A DNA stretch of 64,000 nucleotides from NCBI GenBank assembly GCA_052168315.1, contig JBQLZO010000092.1, positions 1 to 64,000 of the forward strand, in the 5' to 3' direction. Each line of letters begins with the position of its first letter. Positions within the stretch are counted from its first letter, which is position 1. Both the position numbers and the translations under genes were made by a program. Shown here in pieces: positions 31,258 to 39,550 of the stretch. The notes below the pieces were generated by a model. It saw nothing but the letters and a program-made list of their open reading frames with translations, had not been told where the DNA came from and ran no database searches. The DNA comes from JBQLZO01 sp052168315 (lineage in GTDB: Bacteria; Planctomycetota; Phycisphaerae; Phycisphaerales; UBA1924).

Positions 31258-32534
31258 CCGATGGACTCCTGGAGTTCGAGCAGTGGCAGGAAGATGGCGA
31301 GCAGAATGAACACCACGGCGAACGCGGCCCCGACGATGAGCATCGGCGGGAGCAGCGTGGTGACGACTTTCAGTGATCGTTCGGTTTTTTCCTCGAAGAC
31401 ATCCGCGGCCTCGGTGAGCATCTGGTCGAGGCGACCGGTTTTCTCGCCCATGGCGGTGACCTGGATGAGCAGGGGTGGGAAGAGCCCTGAGCGTTCCATG
31501 GGTTCGGCGATGGTGCGGCCGTGGGCGACCTCGTCGGCGACCTCGTCCATGGCGGCGGTGAGGGCGGCGTTGCCGAGTGTGTCGCGGACGATGCGGAGGG
31601 ACTGGAGGACGGGGAGGCCGGCGCCGGTGAGGGTGCCGAATGTGCGGGTGAATCGTGCGACGGCGATGTCGCGGACGAGTGTTCCGAGCGCGGGTGCGCG
31701 GAGCATGAACGAGTCGATCGCGAGGCGCGGTGCGGGCGAGCGCCACGCGGCGCGGGCGATGACGAGGGCGAGGGCCGCGCCGATGGCCATGGCCCACCAC
31801 CAGTCGGTCATGAGGTTTGCCATGCCCTGGACGACGCGGGTTGGCCAGGGCATGACGGTGATCTGTCCCTCGGCCGAGGCGATGACCTGCGGCACGACGA
31901 CGGTGACGATGGTGATGATGGCGCCGACGATGAAGACCATGAGGACGGCGGGGTAGAGCAGCGCGCCGAGGATCTGGCCGCGGAGCCTCGCGGCGCGGTC
32001 GAGGAGGGTGGCGGCGTGGTCCATGACCTCGCCCATGCGGCCGGATGCCTCGCCGGCGTTGACGAGCGCGATGACGAGGTCGTCGAACGGTTTGCCGACG
32101 GAGCGCATGGCATCGGCGAGCGTTCGGCCCTGCTCGACATCCTTGATGATGGATTCGAGCATGGCCTTCTGGGCGGGCGAGCGGCCCTGGCGGGCGATGG
32201 TCTTGAGCGAGGGCACGAGGGGGAGCCCGGCCCGCATGGCGACGGAGAGTTCGCGGATGAGTGTGGCCATCTCGCGGCGGGTCATGCTGGAGCGCTGCGA
32301 GAATGGGAAGGCGCCGGCGGGGCTGTCGGCGCGTCGCGTGGATGCGGTGGAGGCTGGTCTGGTTCGCGCGCCGGCGTTGGCGGCGGGCGTGCGTTGGCGT
32401 GCGGCGTCTTCGACGATGCGCTTGGGGGTGATGCCCCGGGCGAGGAGCAGGCGTGTGGCGGCGGCGCGGTCGTCGGCCTCGATCGTGCCGGCGTTGGCGG
32501 CGGCGCCCATGGCCTCGTAGCGGAAGAGCGGCAT
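31254..32534 (-). CDS. gspF: Type II secretion inner-membrane platform protein GspF
   Basis: 426 residues with the usual order: an N-terminal MPLFRYEAMGA strand, a linker rich in Ala/Arg, then two homologous cytoplasmic helical bundles (REMATLIRELSVAMRAGLPL and DIAVARFTRTFGTLTGAGLP) alternating with three membrane helices (LYPAVLMVFIVGAIITIVTV, WWWAMAIGAALALVIARAAW, and the last near MLIVGAAFAVVFILLAIFL). The motifs GLPLVPSLKTI and GLPVLQSLRIV are diagnostic. GspF anchors the ATPase and extracts pseudopilins. The gene overlaps gspE by one base and gspG by four. Confidence 0.95.
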   Translation of the reverse strand: MPLFRYEAMGAAANAGTIEADDRAAATRLLLARGITPKRIVEDAARQRTPAANAGARTRPASTASTRRADSPAGAFPFSQRSSMTRREMATLIRELSVAMRAGLPLVPSLKTIARQGRSPAQKAMLESIIKDVEQGRTLADAMRSVGKPFDDLVIALVNAGEASGRMGEVMDHAATLLDRAARLRGQILGALLYPAVLMVFIVGAIITIVTVVVPQVIASAEGQITVMPWPTRVVQGMANLMTDWWWAMAIGAALALVIARAAWRSPAPRLAIDSFMLRAPALGTLVRDIAVARFTRTFGTLTGAGLPVLQSLRIVRDTLGNAALTAAMDEVADEVAHGRTIAEPMERSGLFPPLLIQVTAMGEKTGRLDQMLTEAADVFEEKTERSLKVVTTLLPPMLIVGAAFAVVFILLAIFLPLLELQESIG

Positions 32535-34231
32535 CAGTGCCCGCCCTCGCCGGTGGAGTGGGCGTCGGCGTGGGCGCCGCTGGTTTCGCCGGAGTGGGCG
32601 TTGGAGTGGCCGTTGGTGTCGACATCCTGTGTGGTGCGGAGCACCTCTTCGATGGTGGTGAGCCCTGCGGCGGCCTTGCGCATGCCATCGCCGCGCATGG
32701 TGATGTGGTCAGCGCCCGCGAGCGCGAGCATGCCCTGGGCCGAGCGTCGTTCGCTGATCGCCTCGCGGAGGGCGGTGTTGATGACGAGGAGCTCGTAGAA
32801 GCCCTGTCGTCCGCGATGCCCGGTGTTCGAGCACTTGTCGCACCCGCGGCCGATCGTGCACTGCCCGCCGGTGAACATGTCGCGTTCTTGATGGCTCAGG
32901 CGGTGTGCCTGGGCCTCGGTGATGGCGACCCTGGTGGCGCAGTTGGAGCAGACCCGGCGGCCGAGGCGCTGGGCGATGACGCCCTCGAGGACGCTTGCGA
33001 GGAGGAAGGGTTCGACATCCATGTCGAGGAGGCGGCCGATGGCCGAGACGGCGTCGTTGGTGTGGAGGGTTGAGAAGAGCAGGTGGCCGGTGAGGGCGGA
33101 GCGGATGGAGATGTCGGCGGTCTCGGTGTCGCGGATCTCGCCGACCATGATGACATCGGGGTCCTGGCGGAGGATGGAGCGGAGGCCGGACGCGAAGGAG
33201 AGACCGCGCTTCGGGTTCACGGGGATCTGGTTGACGCCCGAGAGTTCGTACTCGACGGGGTCCTCGATGGTGATGATCTTCTTGGTGGGCGAGTAGAGTT
33301 TGGTGAGCGCGGCGTAGAGGGTGGTTGTTTTGCCGGAGCCGGTGGGTCCGGTGACGAGCACCATTCCGTGGGGGAGCTGGATGAGGCGGTCCATCGCGTC
33401 GCGGTGGGACTGCGACATGCCGAGGGTCTTGAGGTCGAGTGTGATGGCTTCCTTGTCGAGGATACGCATGACCACCGATTCGCCGTAGATGGTGGGCACG
33501 GTGGAGACGCGGATGTCGACCTTTCGGCCTTCGAAGCGGAGGGTGATGTGCCCATCCTGTGGGACATAGCGCTCGGCGATGTTCATGCCGGCCATGATCT
33601 TGACGCGGGAGGTGATGGCGGGCTGGAGGTGCTTGGGGGGCGAGGCCTGCTCGATGAGCACACCATCGACGCGGTACTTGACGACGAGGCGGTGGTCGAA
33701 GGGTTCGATGTGGATGTCGGAGGTGCGTGAGCGGATGGCTTCGAGGATGATGAGGTTGACGAGGTTGATGAGCGTTGGCTGCTCGGCCATCCGGTGGAGC
33801 TCATCGGCGTCGACGGCCTCGAGGTTGGCCAGGTCGTCGCCCTCGGAGGGGGTGGGGCCGCCGAGGCGGGCGGCGAGGTCGGCGGCGGTGGTGCCGTAGG
33901 CCTCGTTGAGGAGCGCCTGGAGGACCTGCTGGGTGACGGCGACGGGCTCTGCGGGCGCGTGGCAGAGGATGGAGACCTCGGCGCCGGCGTCGGCATCATG
34001 GGCGTCGAGCATGGCGACCCGGACGGTGATGCCATCGTCGGAGGTGGCGAAGGGGACCGCGCGGAGGCGCATGGCATCCTCGGGGTCGAGGCGGAGGGCG
34101 AGGGCGCGATCGAGGGGTGGGCGCTCGGCGAGCGGTTCGGAGGAAGCGTGGGCGGCGGGCTGGTGATCGCCCGAGGTGTCGGCCGCCAGTTCCTCCTCCT
34201 GCTGCTCGATGTTCGGGCCAAGTGCTGTCAT
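32534..34231 (-). CDS. gspE: Type II secretion ATPase GspE
   Basis: 565 residues. An N-terminal GspE-N domain (DPEDAMRLRAVPFATSDDG) leads to the catalytic half with TSDIHIEPFDHRLVVKYRVDG, Walker A GPTGSGKTTT, the Asp box ITIEDPVEYEL, Walker B QDPDVIMVGEIRDTETADI and the His box LLFSTLHTNDA. A four-Cys zinc site (CSNC and CDKC) is present, as in GspE but not in most PilB-like short forms. The C-terminus adds a His/Ala/Gly-rich tail of ~25 residues. It drives pseudopilus assembly. It is the first of the core secretion genes, preceded by two LTxxQ proteins. Confidence 0.95.
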   Translation of the reverse strand: MTALGPNIEQQEEELAADTSGDHQPAAHASSEPLAERPPLDRALALRLDPEDAMRLRAVPFATSDDGITVRVAMLDAHDADAGAEVSILCHAPAEPVAVTQQVLQALLNEAYGTTAADLAARLGGPTPSEGDDLANLEAVDADELHRMAEQPTLINLVNLIILEAIRSRTSDIHIEPFDHRLVVKYRVDGVLIEQASPPKHLQPAITSRVKIMAGMNIAERYVPQDGHITLRFEGRKVDIRVSTVPTIYGESVVMRILDKEAITLDLKTLGMSQSHRDAMDRLIQLPHGMVLVTGPTGSGKTTTLYAALTKLYSPTKKIITIEDPVEYELSGVNQIPVNPKRGLSFASGLRSILRQDPDVIMVGEIRDTETADISIRSALTGHLLFSTLHTNDAVSAIGRLLDMDVEPFLLASVLEGVIAQRLGRRVCSNCATRVAITEAQAHRLSHQERDMFTGGQCTIGRGCDKCSNTGHRGRQGFYELLVINTALREAISERRSAQGMLALAGADHITMRGDGMRKAAAGLTTIEEVLRTTQDVDTNGHSNAHSGETSGAHADAHSTGEGGH

Positions 34232-34303
34232 GCGCTCGCTTTCGTGGGATTCGGGCGATTGGAATGTCGGGTGCGGGGCGTGCGGGTGATGGATGGTGAC
34301 GGG

Positions 34304-35602
34304 TCAGAGCCTTGGGTAGTCGAGCCCGTAGCCGTAGAAGAAGATGCTTCCTCCGGCGGTGTCGGGGAGGGCAAGGTACTGCTGTTCGGTCAGGATTTCC
34401 TTGAGTTCGTCTCTGTGGCGTCGGTCGAGTTCGAGGCGCTCGGCCCGGAGCTTCGAGAGCGGGTGGTCTTCGCCCCAGCCCATGTGCTGGCGCCAGTTGC
34501 CCTCCGGGGATTCGGGCTCGGGGGAGCGCGCCTTCCTGATGAACTCCGGGGTCTCCTCGCGTTCGAGCGAGAGGCGGATGTCGATCTCCTTCTGGTTCAT
34601 CTGGCGGACCTCGGCGCGGTAGCGCTGGAGGAGGGCGGTGGTGCGCTCGACCTGGTCCGGGGAGAGGCCAGTTGCGGTCTCTGCGGCGAGGATCTGCTTC
34701 TCGATCCTGGTCGGCTTGATATACATGGCGTACGCATCCTCGCGGAACGCGTTCATGATGTTCTCGGCGATGTCTTCGGGGAGTGCCGCGGCGATCTGGC
34801 GCGCGAAGCGTTCGTTGACATCGCAGATGGCGGTGCGGGCGCGGACCGCGCGGAAGTAGACCTCCTCGGCTCGGTCGGGATCGCTTTTGACGAGGTCTGC
34901 GAACCCATCGGACTCGTCCTCGAGGAGGCGCTCGCGCCGGACGAGGGCCGCGTCGAGCTGCTCGGCGTACTGCTCGAGCAGTTCCTTGATCTCGCTGGTC
35001 ATCGCGTCGTCGGGGACGATGCGCGCGACGAGCCTGACGATGTCGACGGACTCGCCGGCGAGGCGGCCAGCGCCCATTTTCTTGATGCGGCGGAGTTCTC
35101 TCTCGACGATGGGCCAGCGGCCTTCCTGCTCTGCGGTGAGCATGGTGGTGACATCGTCGAGGAATCGTCGCTCGAGCTGCGTCGCGCGTTCGGTCCATTC
35201 CTGGCGCATGGGCCAGACCTTGTCGAGCAGGCGCTGGTCCTGGAGGATCTCGGCCCGTTCGATGAGGTCGCTGGCCTCGCGTCGCATGGCGCGGTGCCCC
35301 TGCTGCCACTCGGTGTAGAACGCGTCGTAGAGGGCCTCGAGCATCTGTTGCTCGGTGTCGCCGAGTTCGAGGACGCGGACGAAGACCTCCATGTCGCTGC
35401 GGGTGAGCTGGGGGCCGGCGGCGCCGGATTCGGGGAAGTAGGTCGTGGCCATGGTCGAGACCTGGGCGGTCGCGACGGGGGTGCCCAGCAGGGCCATGCA
35501 GAGGCATGCCGCGAGGGTCGCGGTGATGCGGCGGGGTGGCGCGTTCGTGATCGGGCGCTGGCGGGGGGTGGATCGGATGCCGGGTTGTGCTCGCGTGGGC
35601 AT
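34304..35602 (-). CDS. Secreted LTxxQ-repeat protein, second gene of the secretion operon
   Basis: 432 residues with a signal peptide (~27-46, ITATLAACLCMALLGTPVATA). The rest is almost entirely helical. CpxP/Spy-like L-T-x-x-Q motifs, or close variants, recur: ELGDTEQQM, MLTAEQEGRW, GLSPDQVERT and ILTEQQYLAL. It is clearly paralogous to the next upstream gene; compare GESVDIVRLV with GETVDLIRVV, YAEQLDAALVRRERLLED with YARELDRVLIERNRVYES, and RFARQIAAALPED with RFVRQMEAALPEA. CpxP/Spy proteins are periplasmic chaperones or stress sensors of ~150 residues; this protein is almost three times that size. A GGGAG precedes the ATG. The gap to gspE is 72 nt. Function is unknown. Confidence 0.8.
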   Translation of the reverse strand: MPTRAQPGIRSTPRQRPITNAPPRRITATLAACLCMALLGTPVATAQVSTMATTYFPESGAAGPQLTRSDMEVFVRVLELGDTEQQMLEALYDAFYTEWQQGHRAMRREASDLIERAEILQDQRLLDKVWPMRQEWTERATQLERRFLDDVTTMLTAEQEGRWPIVERELRRIKKMGAGRLAGESVDIVRLVARIVPDDAMTSEIKELLEQYAEQLDAALVRRERLLEDESDGFADLVKSDPDRAEEVYFRAVRARTAICDVNERFARQIAAALPEDIAENIMNAFREDAYAMYIKPTRIEKQILAAETATGLSPDQVERTTALLQRYRAEVRQMNQKEIDIRLSLEREETPEFIRKARSPEPESPEGNWRQHMGWGEDHPLSKLRAERLELDRRHRDELKEILTEQQYLALPDTAGGSIFFYGYGLDYPRL

Positions 35603-35702
35603 GGGCGTCTCCCTGTGGTTGGGGTGGGTTGGCGGCTCGGTCGCCGCTCAGCCCACGAGGACGCGCTGGGGCGGGGCATCGGTCGTCGAATCGGTCGTCG
35701 GC

Positions 35703-36947
35703 TCAGGCGTCGGGGCCTCGGCGGCGATCTCGGCCCGGGCCCCTCGGGGAGCCTTGGCGATCGTCGTCGGATCTTTCGAAGTCTGGTCCGCGGCGCCAGT
35801 CGCGCGGGGCCTCCGGGGCCGGGAGCCTGGCCTGCTGGTCTTCGGTGAGGACTGAGCGGACCTCTTCGAGGATCTTGTTGTCGAAGTCGCGTCGGGCCTG
35901 CCGGGCGATGCGCATCTCGGGGTCGCGTCCGCCGCCGCCCATGAAGTCCATGACGGATCGGTTCTCTTCGGCGCGGTCGATGGCGGTGCGCCAGCGGTCG
36001 TTGAGGGCGGTGACCTCGCGGTCGTGGCGGAATCGGATGTCCTGGAGTCGCTGGCGCTGGTCATCCGTGAGGTCGTCGAAGCCGCTGGCGGCGTCCATGG
36101 CGCTGGCGGCGACGGACTCGCGGTAGACCTGGGGGTACGCCTCGCGGTTGAACGCCTGCTCGATGGCGCCGCGGTCGGCTTCGGGGAGGGCGGCCTCCAT
36201 CTGGCGGACGAAACGGAGGTGGACATCGCGGACGCGCTTGGCCTGTTCTGAGCCATCCTCGAGGAGTTTGTTGATGGTTTCGAAGTCGCCGGTGCGCCAG
36301 AGTTCCATGCCGCGGGCCATTCCGGACTCGTAGACGCGGTTGCGTTCGATGAGCACGCGGTCGAGTTCGCGGGCGTAGGTGTCGAGCATCGGGTTGATGG
36401 CATCGCGTGCTGCGGGGGAGAGTTCGGTGTCCTCGACGACCCGGATGAGGTCGACGGTTTCGCCTGAGATGATGCCGCCGTTGGGGAGCGTGCGTTCGCG
36501 CCTGCGGAGGCGTTCGAGGTCCTCCCACTTGAGGTCCTGCTCTGGGGTGAGGAGGAGGCGGTAGTCCTCGAGGAATGTGGTTTCGAGCTTCTGCTTCTTT
36601 TCCTGCACTTCGGCGACGACGGTCTGGAGTTCCTGCCAGACGCCGGGGTCGCGGGACTCGCGGAACTCATCGCGTGCGCCATCGCGGATGCGCTGCCACT
36701 CGTTGCGGACGATGGTGAACTCTGCGAGGTAGGCGTCGAGCATTCCGCTGGCGGCGTCGCGCTGGGCTTCGGTGAGGTTGAGGAGTCGGGCGTATCGGGC
36801 GAGTTCCTCGGAGGTGAAGTCGGGGTTGTCGACATTCATCATGCCCATGCGGAACTGGGCGTTGGCCGGGGCGGCGACCGCGAGCAGCCCGATGAACGCG
36901 GCGATGGCGAGGGTGAGGGTCCGTCGGATGCTGAAGGTGTGTTGCAT
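35703..36947 (-). CDS. Secreted LTxxQ-repeat protein, first gene of the secretion operon
   Basis: 414 residues. A signal peptide (residues 1-30, cleavage near APANAQ) is followed by a helical body with LTxxQ motifs NLTEAQRDAA, LLTPEQDLKW, DLTDDQRQRL and VLTEDQQARL, and a fifth, weaker site ELSPAARDA. The C-terminus is a disordered Arg/Asp/Pro tail. It is a paralogue of the downstream protein, with collinear motifs over ~300 residues. ATG 36947 has GGAGAA 8 nt upstream; a longer in-frame reading from 37037 lacks a signal peptide at its start and is less likely. A chaperone or sensor role in the periplasm is inferred from the LTxxQ family only. Confidence 0.8.
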   Translation of the reverse strand: MQHTFSIRRTLTLAIAAFIGLLAVAAPANAQFRMGMMNVDNPDFTSEELARYARLLNLTEAQRDAASGMLDAYLAEFTIVRNEWQRIRDGARDEFRESRDPGVWQELQTVVAEVQEKKQKLETTFLEDYRLLLTPEQDLKWEDLERLRRRERTLPNGGIISGETVDLIRVVEDTELSPAARDAINPMLDTYARELDRVLIERNRVYESGMARGMELWRTGDFETINKLLEDGSEQAKRVRDVHLRFVRQMEAALPEADRGAIEQAFNREAYPQVYRESVAASAMDAASGFDDLTDDQRQRLQDIRFRHDREVTALNDRWRTAIDRAEENRSVMDFMGGGGRDPEMRIARQARRDFDNKILEEVRSVLTEDQQARLPAPEAPRDWRRGPDFERSDDDRQGSPRGPGRDRRRGPDA

Positions 36948-37254
36948 TGGTGTTCTCCACACGGTGTTCGGAGGTCGTCGCGGACTCCGAGGGCGGGGTG
37001 CGACCGGGTTTCCTGGCAGGATGTGCACTCTCGCCATCCGGGTGCGCCTGACGCGGGCACGCGGATGATACGGATGGCGGGTGTGGGGAATCGCGTGGCG
37101 GCCTGCGTGGGCGCGCGGGACCGCCGGCGGCGTTTCCGTCCTTGCCCAACATCACGGTACAAGTGATCTTGCACGGGATCGCGGAATTGCGGGTGCTTCT
37201 GGTTTGTGGGTGCTGCGGAGCGGGGTTCGGGACAGCGCTGGCGACGGTGGGGGG
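36948..37254. other. 307-bp region upstream of the secretion operon
   Basis: It must hold the promoter of the operon. On the minus strand CAAG-ATCA-CTTG (an inverted repeat near 37161-37174) is followed by TACCGT (37157-37152), a -10 sequence also seen before rsmA. No -35 match. The rest shows no gene. Confidence 0.4.
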
Positions 37255-38184
37255 TTATTCCGTTCCGCGATCGGACAGTGCGCGCCCGCGGTTGCGAGCG
37301 GCGGTGAGGGCGCGGGCGATGATGGTGGGGAAGTCATCGTCTGACAAGGACTTGAGGGCCGCGGCGGTGGTGCCGCCGGGCGAGGTCACGGCGGTGCGGA
37401 GTGCGGCGATGTCGGGGGGGGTCGGTGGGGTGGGGTGGGGCGTGCCGGCGGGGTCGCGGGTCATGAGGGAGATGCTGCCGAGGAGGGTCTGGCGGACGAT
37501 GGGGTCGGCTTGGTCGCGGGGGATTCCGAGTTCGATGGCGGCGCTGATGACGGCCTCGGCGTAGGCGAAGAGCAGGGCGGGGCCGGAGCCGGCGACGGCC
37601 GTGAACGCGTCGATGAGGGATTCGGGGAGGCGGGTGACGGTGCCGACGCTGGCCATGAGGTCGGTGGCGAGTTCGATGTCGCGGGGCGTGGATGCGGGGG
37701 CGGGGGCGATCGCGGAGCATCCGAGTCCGATGCTGGCGGGGGTGTTGGGCATGATGCGGATGGGTCGTATGTTTGCCCCGAGGGAATCAGAGATTGTGCT
37801 GAGGGTGGTTCCGGCCATGATGGAGATGACCGGGAGTGCGGGGAGGGGGGCGAGTTTTTGCCACTCAGTGGCGATATCTGGGAAGACCTGGGGCTTGACG
37901 GCGAGCACGAGGGCATCGGGGGTGGCGGTGAGGAGTTCTTGGTGGAGGTCGGCGGCGGTCGGAACGGCGCGGGTGTGGTGCTGGCGTTCGAACCGGGCTC
38001 GCTTCTCGGGGTTGGGGTCAGCGACGAGGAACCGCGGGGGTTGGGAGGCGTTGTGGGTGGCGGCGTTGATGGCGCCTTCGATGATGGCGGATGCCATGGC
38101 GCCGCCGCCGAGGAAGGCGTAGCAGGGGGGCTGGTCGCGCTCCTGGGGTGTGGCGGGGGTGGTGTCGACGGGGGGAGCGGTCAT
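37255..38184 (-). CDS. proC: Pyrroline-5-carboxylate reductase
   Basis: 309 residues. The Rossmann start YAFLGGGAMASAIIEG binds NAD(P)H, and PDALVLAVKPQVFPDI, ISIMAGTTLSTI, RIMPNTPASIGLG and AVAGSGPALLFAYAEAVISA are all P5C reductase signatures. The C-terminal helix region keeps TSPGGTTAAALKSL. It reduces pyrroline-5-carboxylate to proline in the cytoplasm. A Pro-rich insert (GTPHPTPPTPP) sits just before the TSPGGTT motif, slightly lengthening the protein. It is divergent from accA. Confidence 0.94.
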   Translation of the reverse strand: MTAPPVDTTPATPQERDQPPCYAFLGGGAMASAIIEGAINAATHNASQPPRFLVADPNPEKRARFERQHHTRAVPTAADLHQELLTATPDALVLAVKPQVFPDIATEWQKLAPLPALPVISIMAGTTLSTISDSLGANIRPIRIMPNTPASIGLGCSAIAPAPASTPRDIELATDLMASVGTVTRLPESLIDAFTAVAGSGPALLFAYAEAVISAAIELGIPRDQADPIVRQTLLGSISLMTRDPAGTPHPTPPTPPDIAALRTAVTSPGGTTAAALKSLSDDDFPTIIARALTAARNRGRALSDRGTE

Positions 38185-38245
38185 GGCGGTGTGGTGTGTT
38201 GGGGGCTGGGATGCGGCGTGGGAGGGGGTGTTGGGGTGTCGGGGC

Positions 38246-38251
38246 TACACT
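38246..38251 (+). promoter_or_regulatory. Candidate -10 box of accA
   Basis: TACACT, the same hexamer as at radA and rsmB, lies ~115 nt upstream of the accA ATG. A GTG at 38260 opens a 12-codon frame ending at 38298, a possible leader peptide. Confidence 0.4.
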
Positions 38252-38365
38252 AGCGATCTGTGGCGATTGGGCGTCCGGTGCCGATGAGCAAGAGGTGAGC
38301 GAGCGGACGGTTGGCGGGATTGTGGCGGCGCCATCGGATGCGTTTGTGGTTTGGAGCAGTCAGGC

Positions 38366-39382
38366 ATGTCGGCGTTGAACACGCTTGAATTCGAGAAGCC
38401 GCTTCTTGCGATCGAGTCGCAGATTCGCGAACTGGAGGCCTCGGCGAGGCTCAACGGGCGCGACATGGGCGAGGAGATCGCAGCGCTGCGTGATCAGCAC
38501 GGGGCGCTGCTGGCGAAGATCTACAGCAATCTCTCGCCGTGGGAGACGGTGCGTGTGGCGCGGCATCCGAAGCGTCCCCAGTTCCGCGATTACATCGACC
38601 TGATGGTGAAGGATTTTTGCGAGCTGCACGGGGATCGTCGGTACGGCGATGATCCGGCGCTGGTGACGGGGCTGGGGCGGATCGGTTCGATCAAGTGCAT
38701 GCTGATCGGTCATCACAAGGGGCGTGACACGGCGGAGAAGCTGGATTGTCACTTCGGGTGTGCGCACCCCGAGGGGTATCGCAAGGCGCTGCTGAAGATG
38801 CAGATGGCCGAGAAGTTCGGTCTTCCGATCGTGACCTTTGTCGATACGCCGGGGGCGTATCCGGGGCTTGGCGCGGAGCAGCGCGGCCAGGCGGAGGCGA
38901 TCGCGGTGAACCTCCGCGAGATGAGCCGTTTGAAGACGCCGATCGTTTCCGTGGTGATCGGCGAGGGTGGTTCGGGGGGTGCGCTCGGGATCGCGGTGGC
39001 GGATCGGGTTGGGATGCTCTCGAACTCTTGGTACTCGGTGATCTCGCCGGAGGGGTGCGCGGCGATCCTGTGGAAGCAGGCGAACGAGCAGACGAACCAG
39101 CAGGCGGCGCGGGCGCTGCGTCTGAGCGCTGCGGACAATCTGGAGTTCGGGATCATCGATGAGATCATCGACGAGCCGGTGGGCGGGGCGCACCGGAGCC
39201 CGGTGGAGACGGCGGCGCGTCTGGAGCGGTGGGTGGTGGGGACGCTGCAGAAGCTCAAGCGTTACAAGCCTGAGAACCTGCCGAAGCGTCGTTATGAGCG
39301 ATTCCGTGCGCTTGGTAAGTATGAAGAGTTTGTAGCGGCGTCGATGGAAGAGGAGGCTGGGAGCGGGGGCTCTGGGGCGTGA
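38366..39382 (+). CDS. accA: Acetyl-CoA carboxylase carboxyltransferase subunit alpha
   Basis: 338 residues, the usual length. Signatures in order: EFEKPLLAIESQIRELE, the central VARHPKRPQFRDYIDLM, FVDTPGAYPGLGAEQRGQAE, VIGEGGSGGALGIAVADRV (the carboxybiotin/CoA site glycines) and SVISPEGCAAILWK. With AccD it transfers the carboxyl group from biotin to acetyl-CoA, the first step of fatty acid synthesis. GGAG stands 9 nt before the ATG. A GSGGSGA tail is the only odd part. The H1-like/DksA gene follows under its own promoter. Confidence 0.96.
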   Translation: MSALNTLEFEKPLLAIESQIRELEASARLNGRDMGEEIAALRDQHGALLAKIYSNLSPWETVRVARHPKRPQFRDYIDLMVKDFCELHGDRRYGDDPALVTGLGRIGSIKCMLIGHHKGRDTAEKLDCHFGCAHPEGYRKALLKMQMAEKFGLPIVTFVDTPGAYPGLGAEQRGQAEAIAVNLREMSRLKTPIVSVVIGEGGSGGALGIAVADRVGMLSNSWYSVISPEGCAAILWKQANEQTNQQAARALRLSAADNLEFGIIDEIIDEPVGGAHRSPVETAARLERWVVGTLQKLKRYKPENLPKRRYERFRALGKYEEFVAASMEEEAGSGGSGA

Positions 39383-39474
39383 AGCGTGGGTTGGGGCGCG
39401 GGTTTTCCCGGTGTGAGCGGGCGGGCGGATCGGACCGGGGGCGTTGGGTGGGGCGCTCGGATGCGCGGGCGGCG

Positions 39475-39503
39475 TTGACATTCCCGGGCGAATCCCCTAT
39501 TAT
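39475..39503 (+). promoter_or_regulatory. Near-consensus sigma-70-type promoter of the H1-like/DksA gene
   Basis: TTGACA (39475-39480), a 17-bp spacer, then TATTAT (39498-39503). It is the only full -35/-10 pair of this quality noticed in the window and suggests strong expression. The ATG at 39551 implies a leader of ~40 nt. Confidence 0.85.
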
Positions 39504-39550
39504 TGCGCTTCTTTTGACCGACGCCCCAAGGTGTTGTATCACGGGCCTTG

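Noticed and set aside
35703..37037. Longer start at 37037 for the first LTxxQ protein
   Set aside because: It would bury the signal peptide 30 residues inside; ATG 36947 has GGAGAA at proper spacing and puts the signal peptide first.
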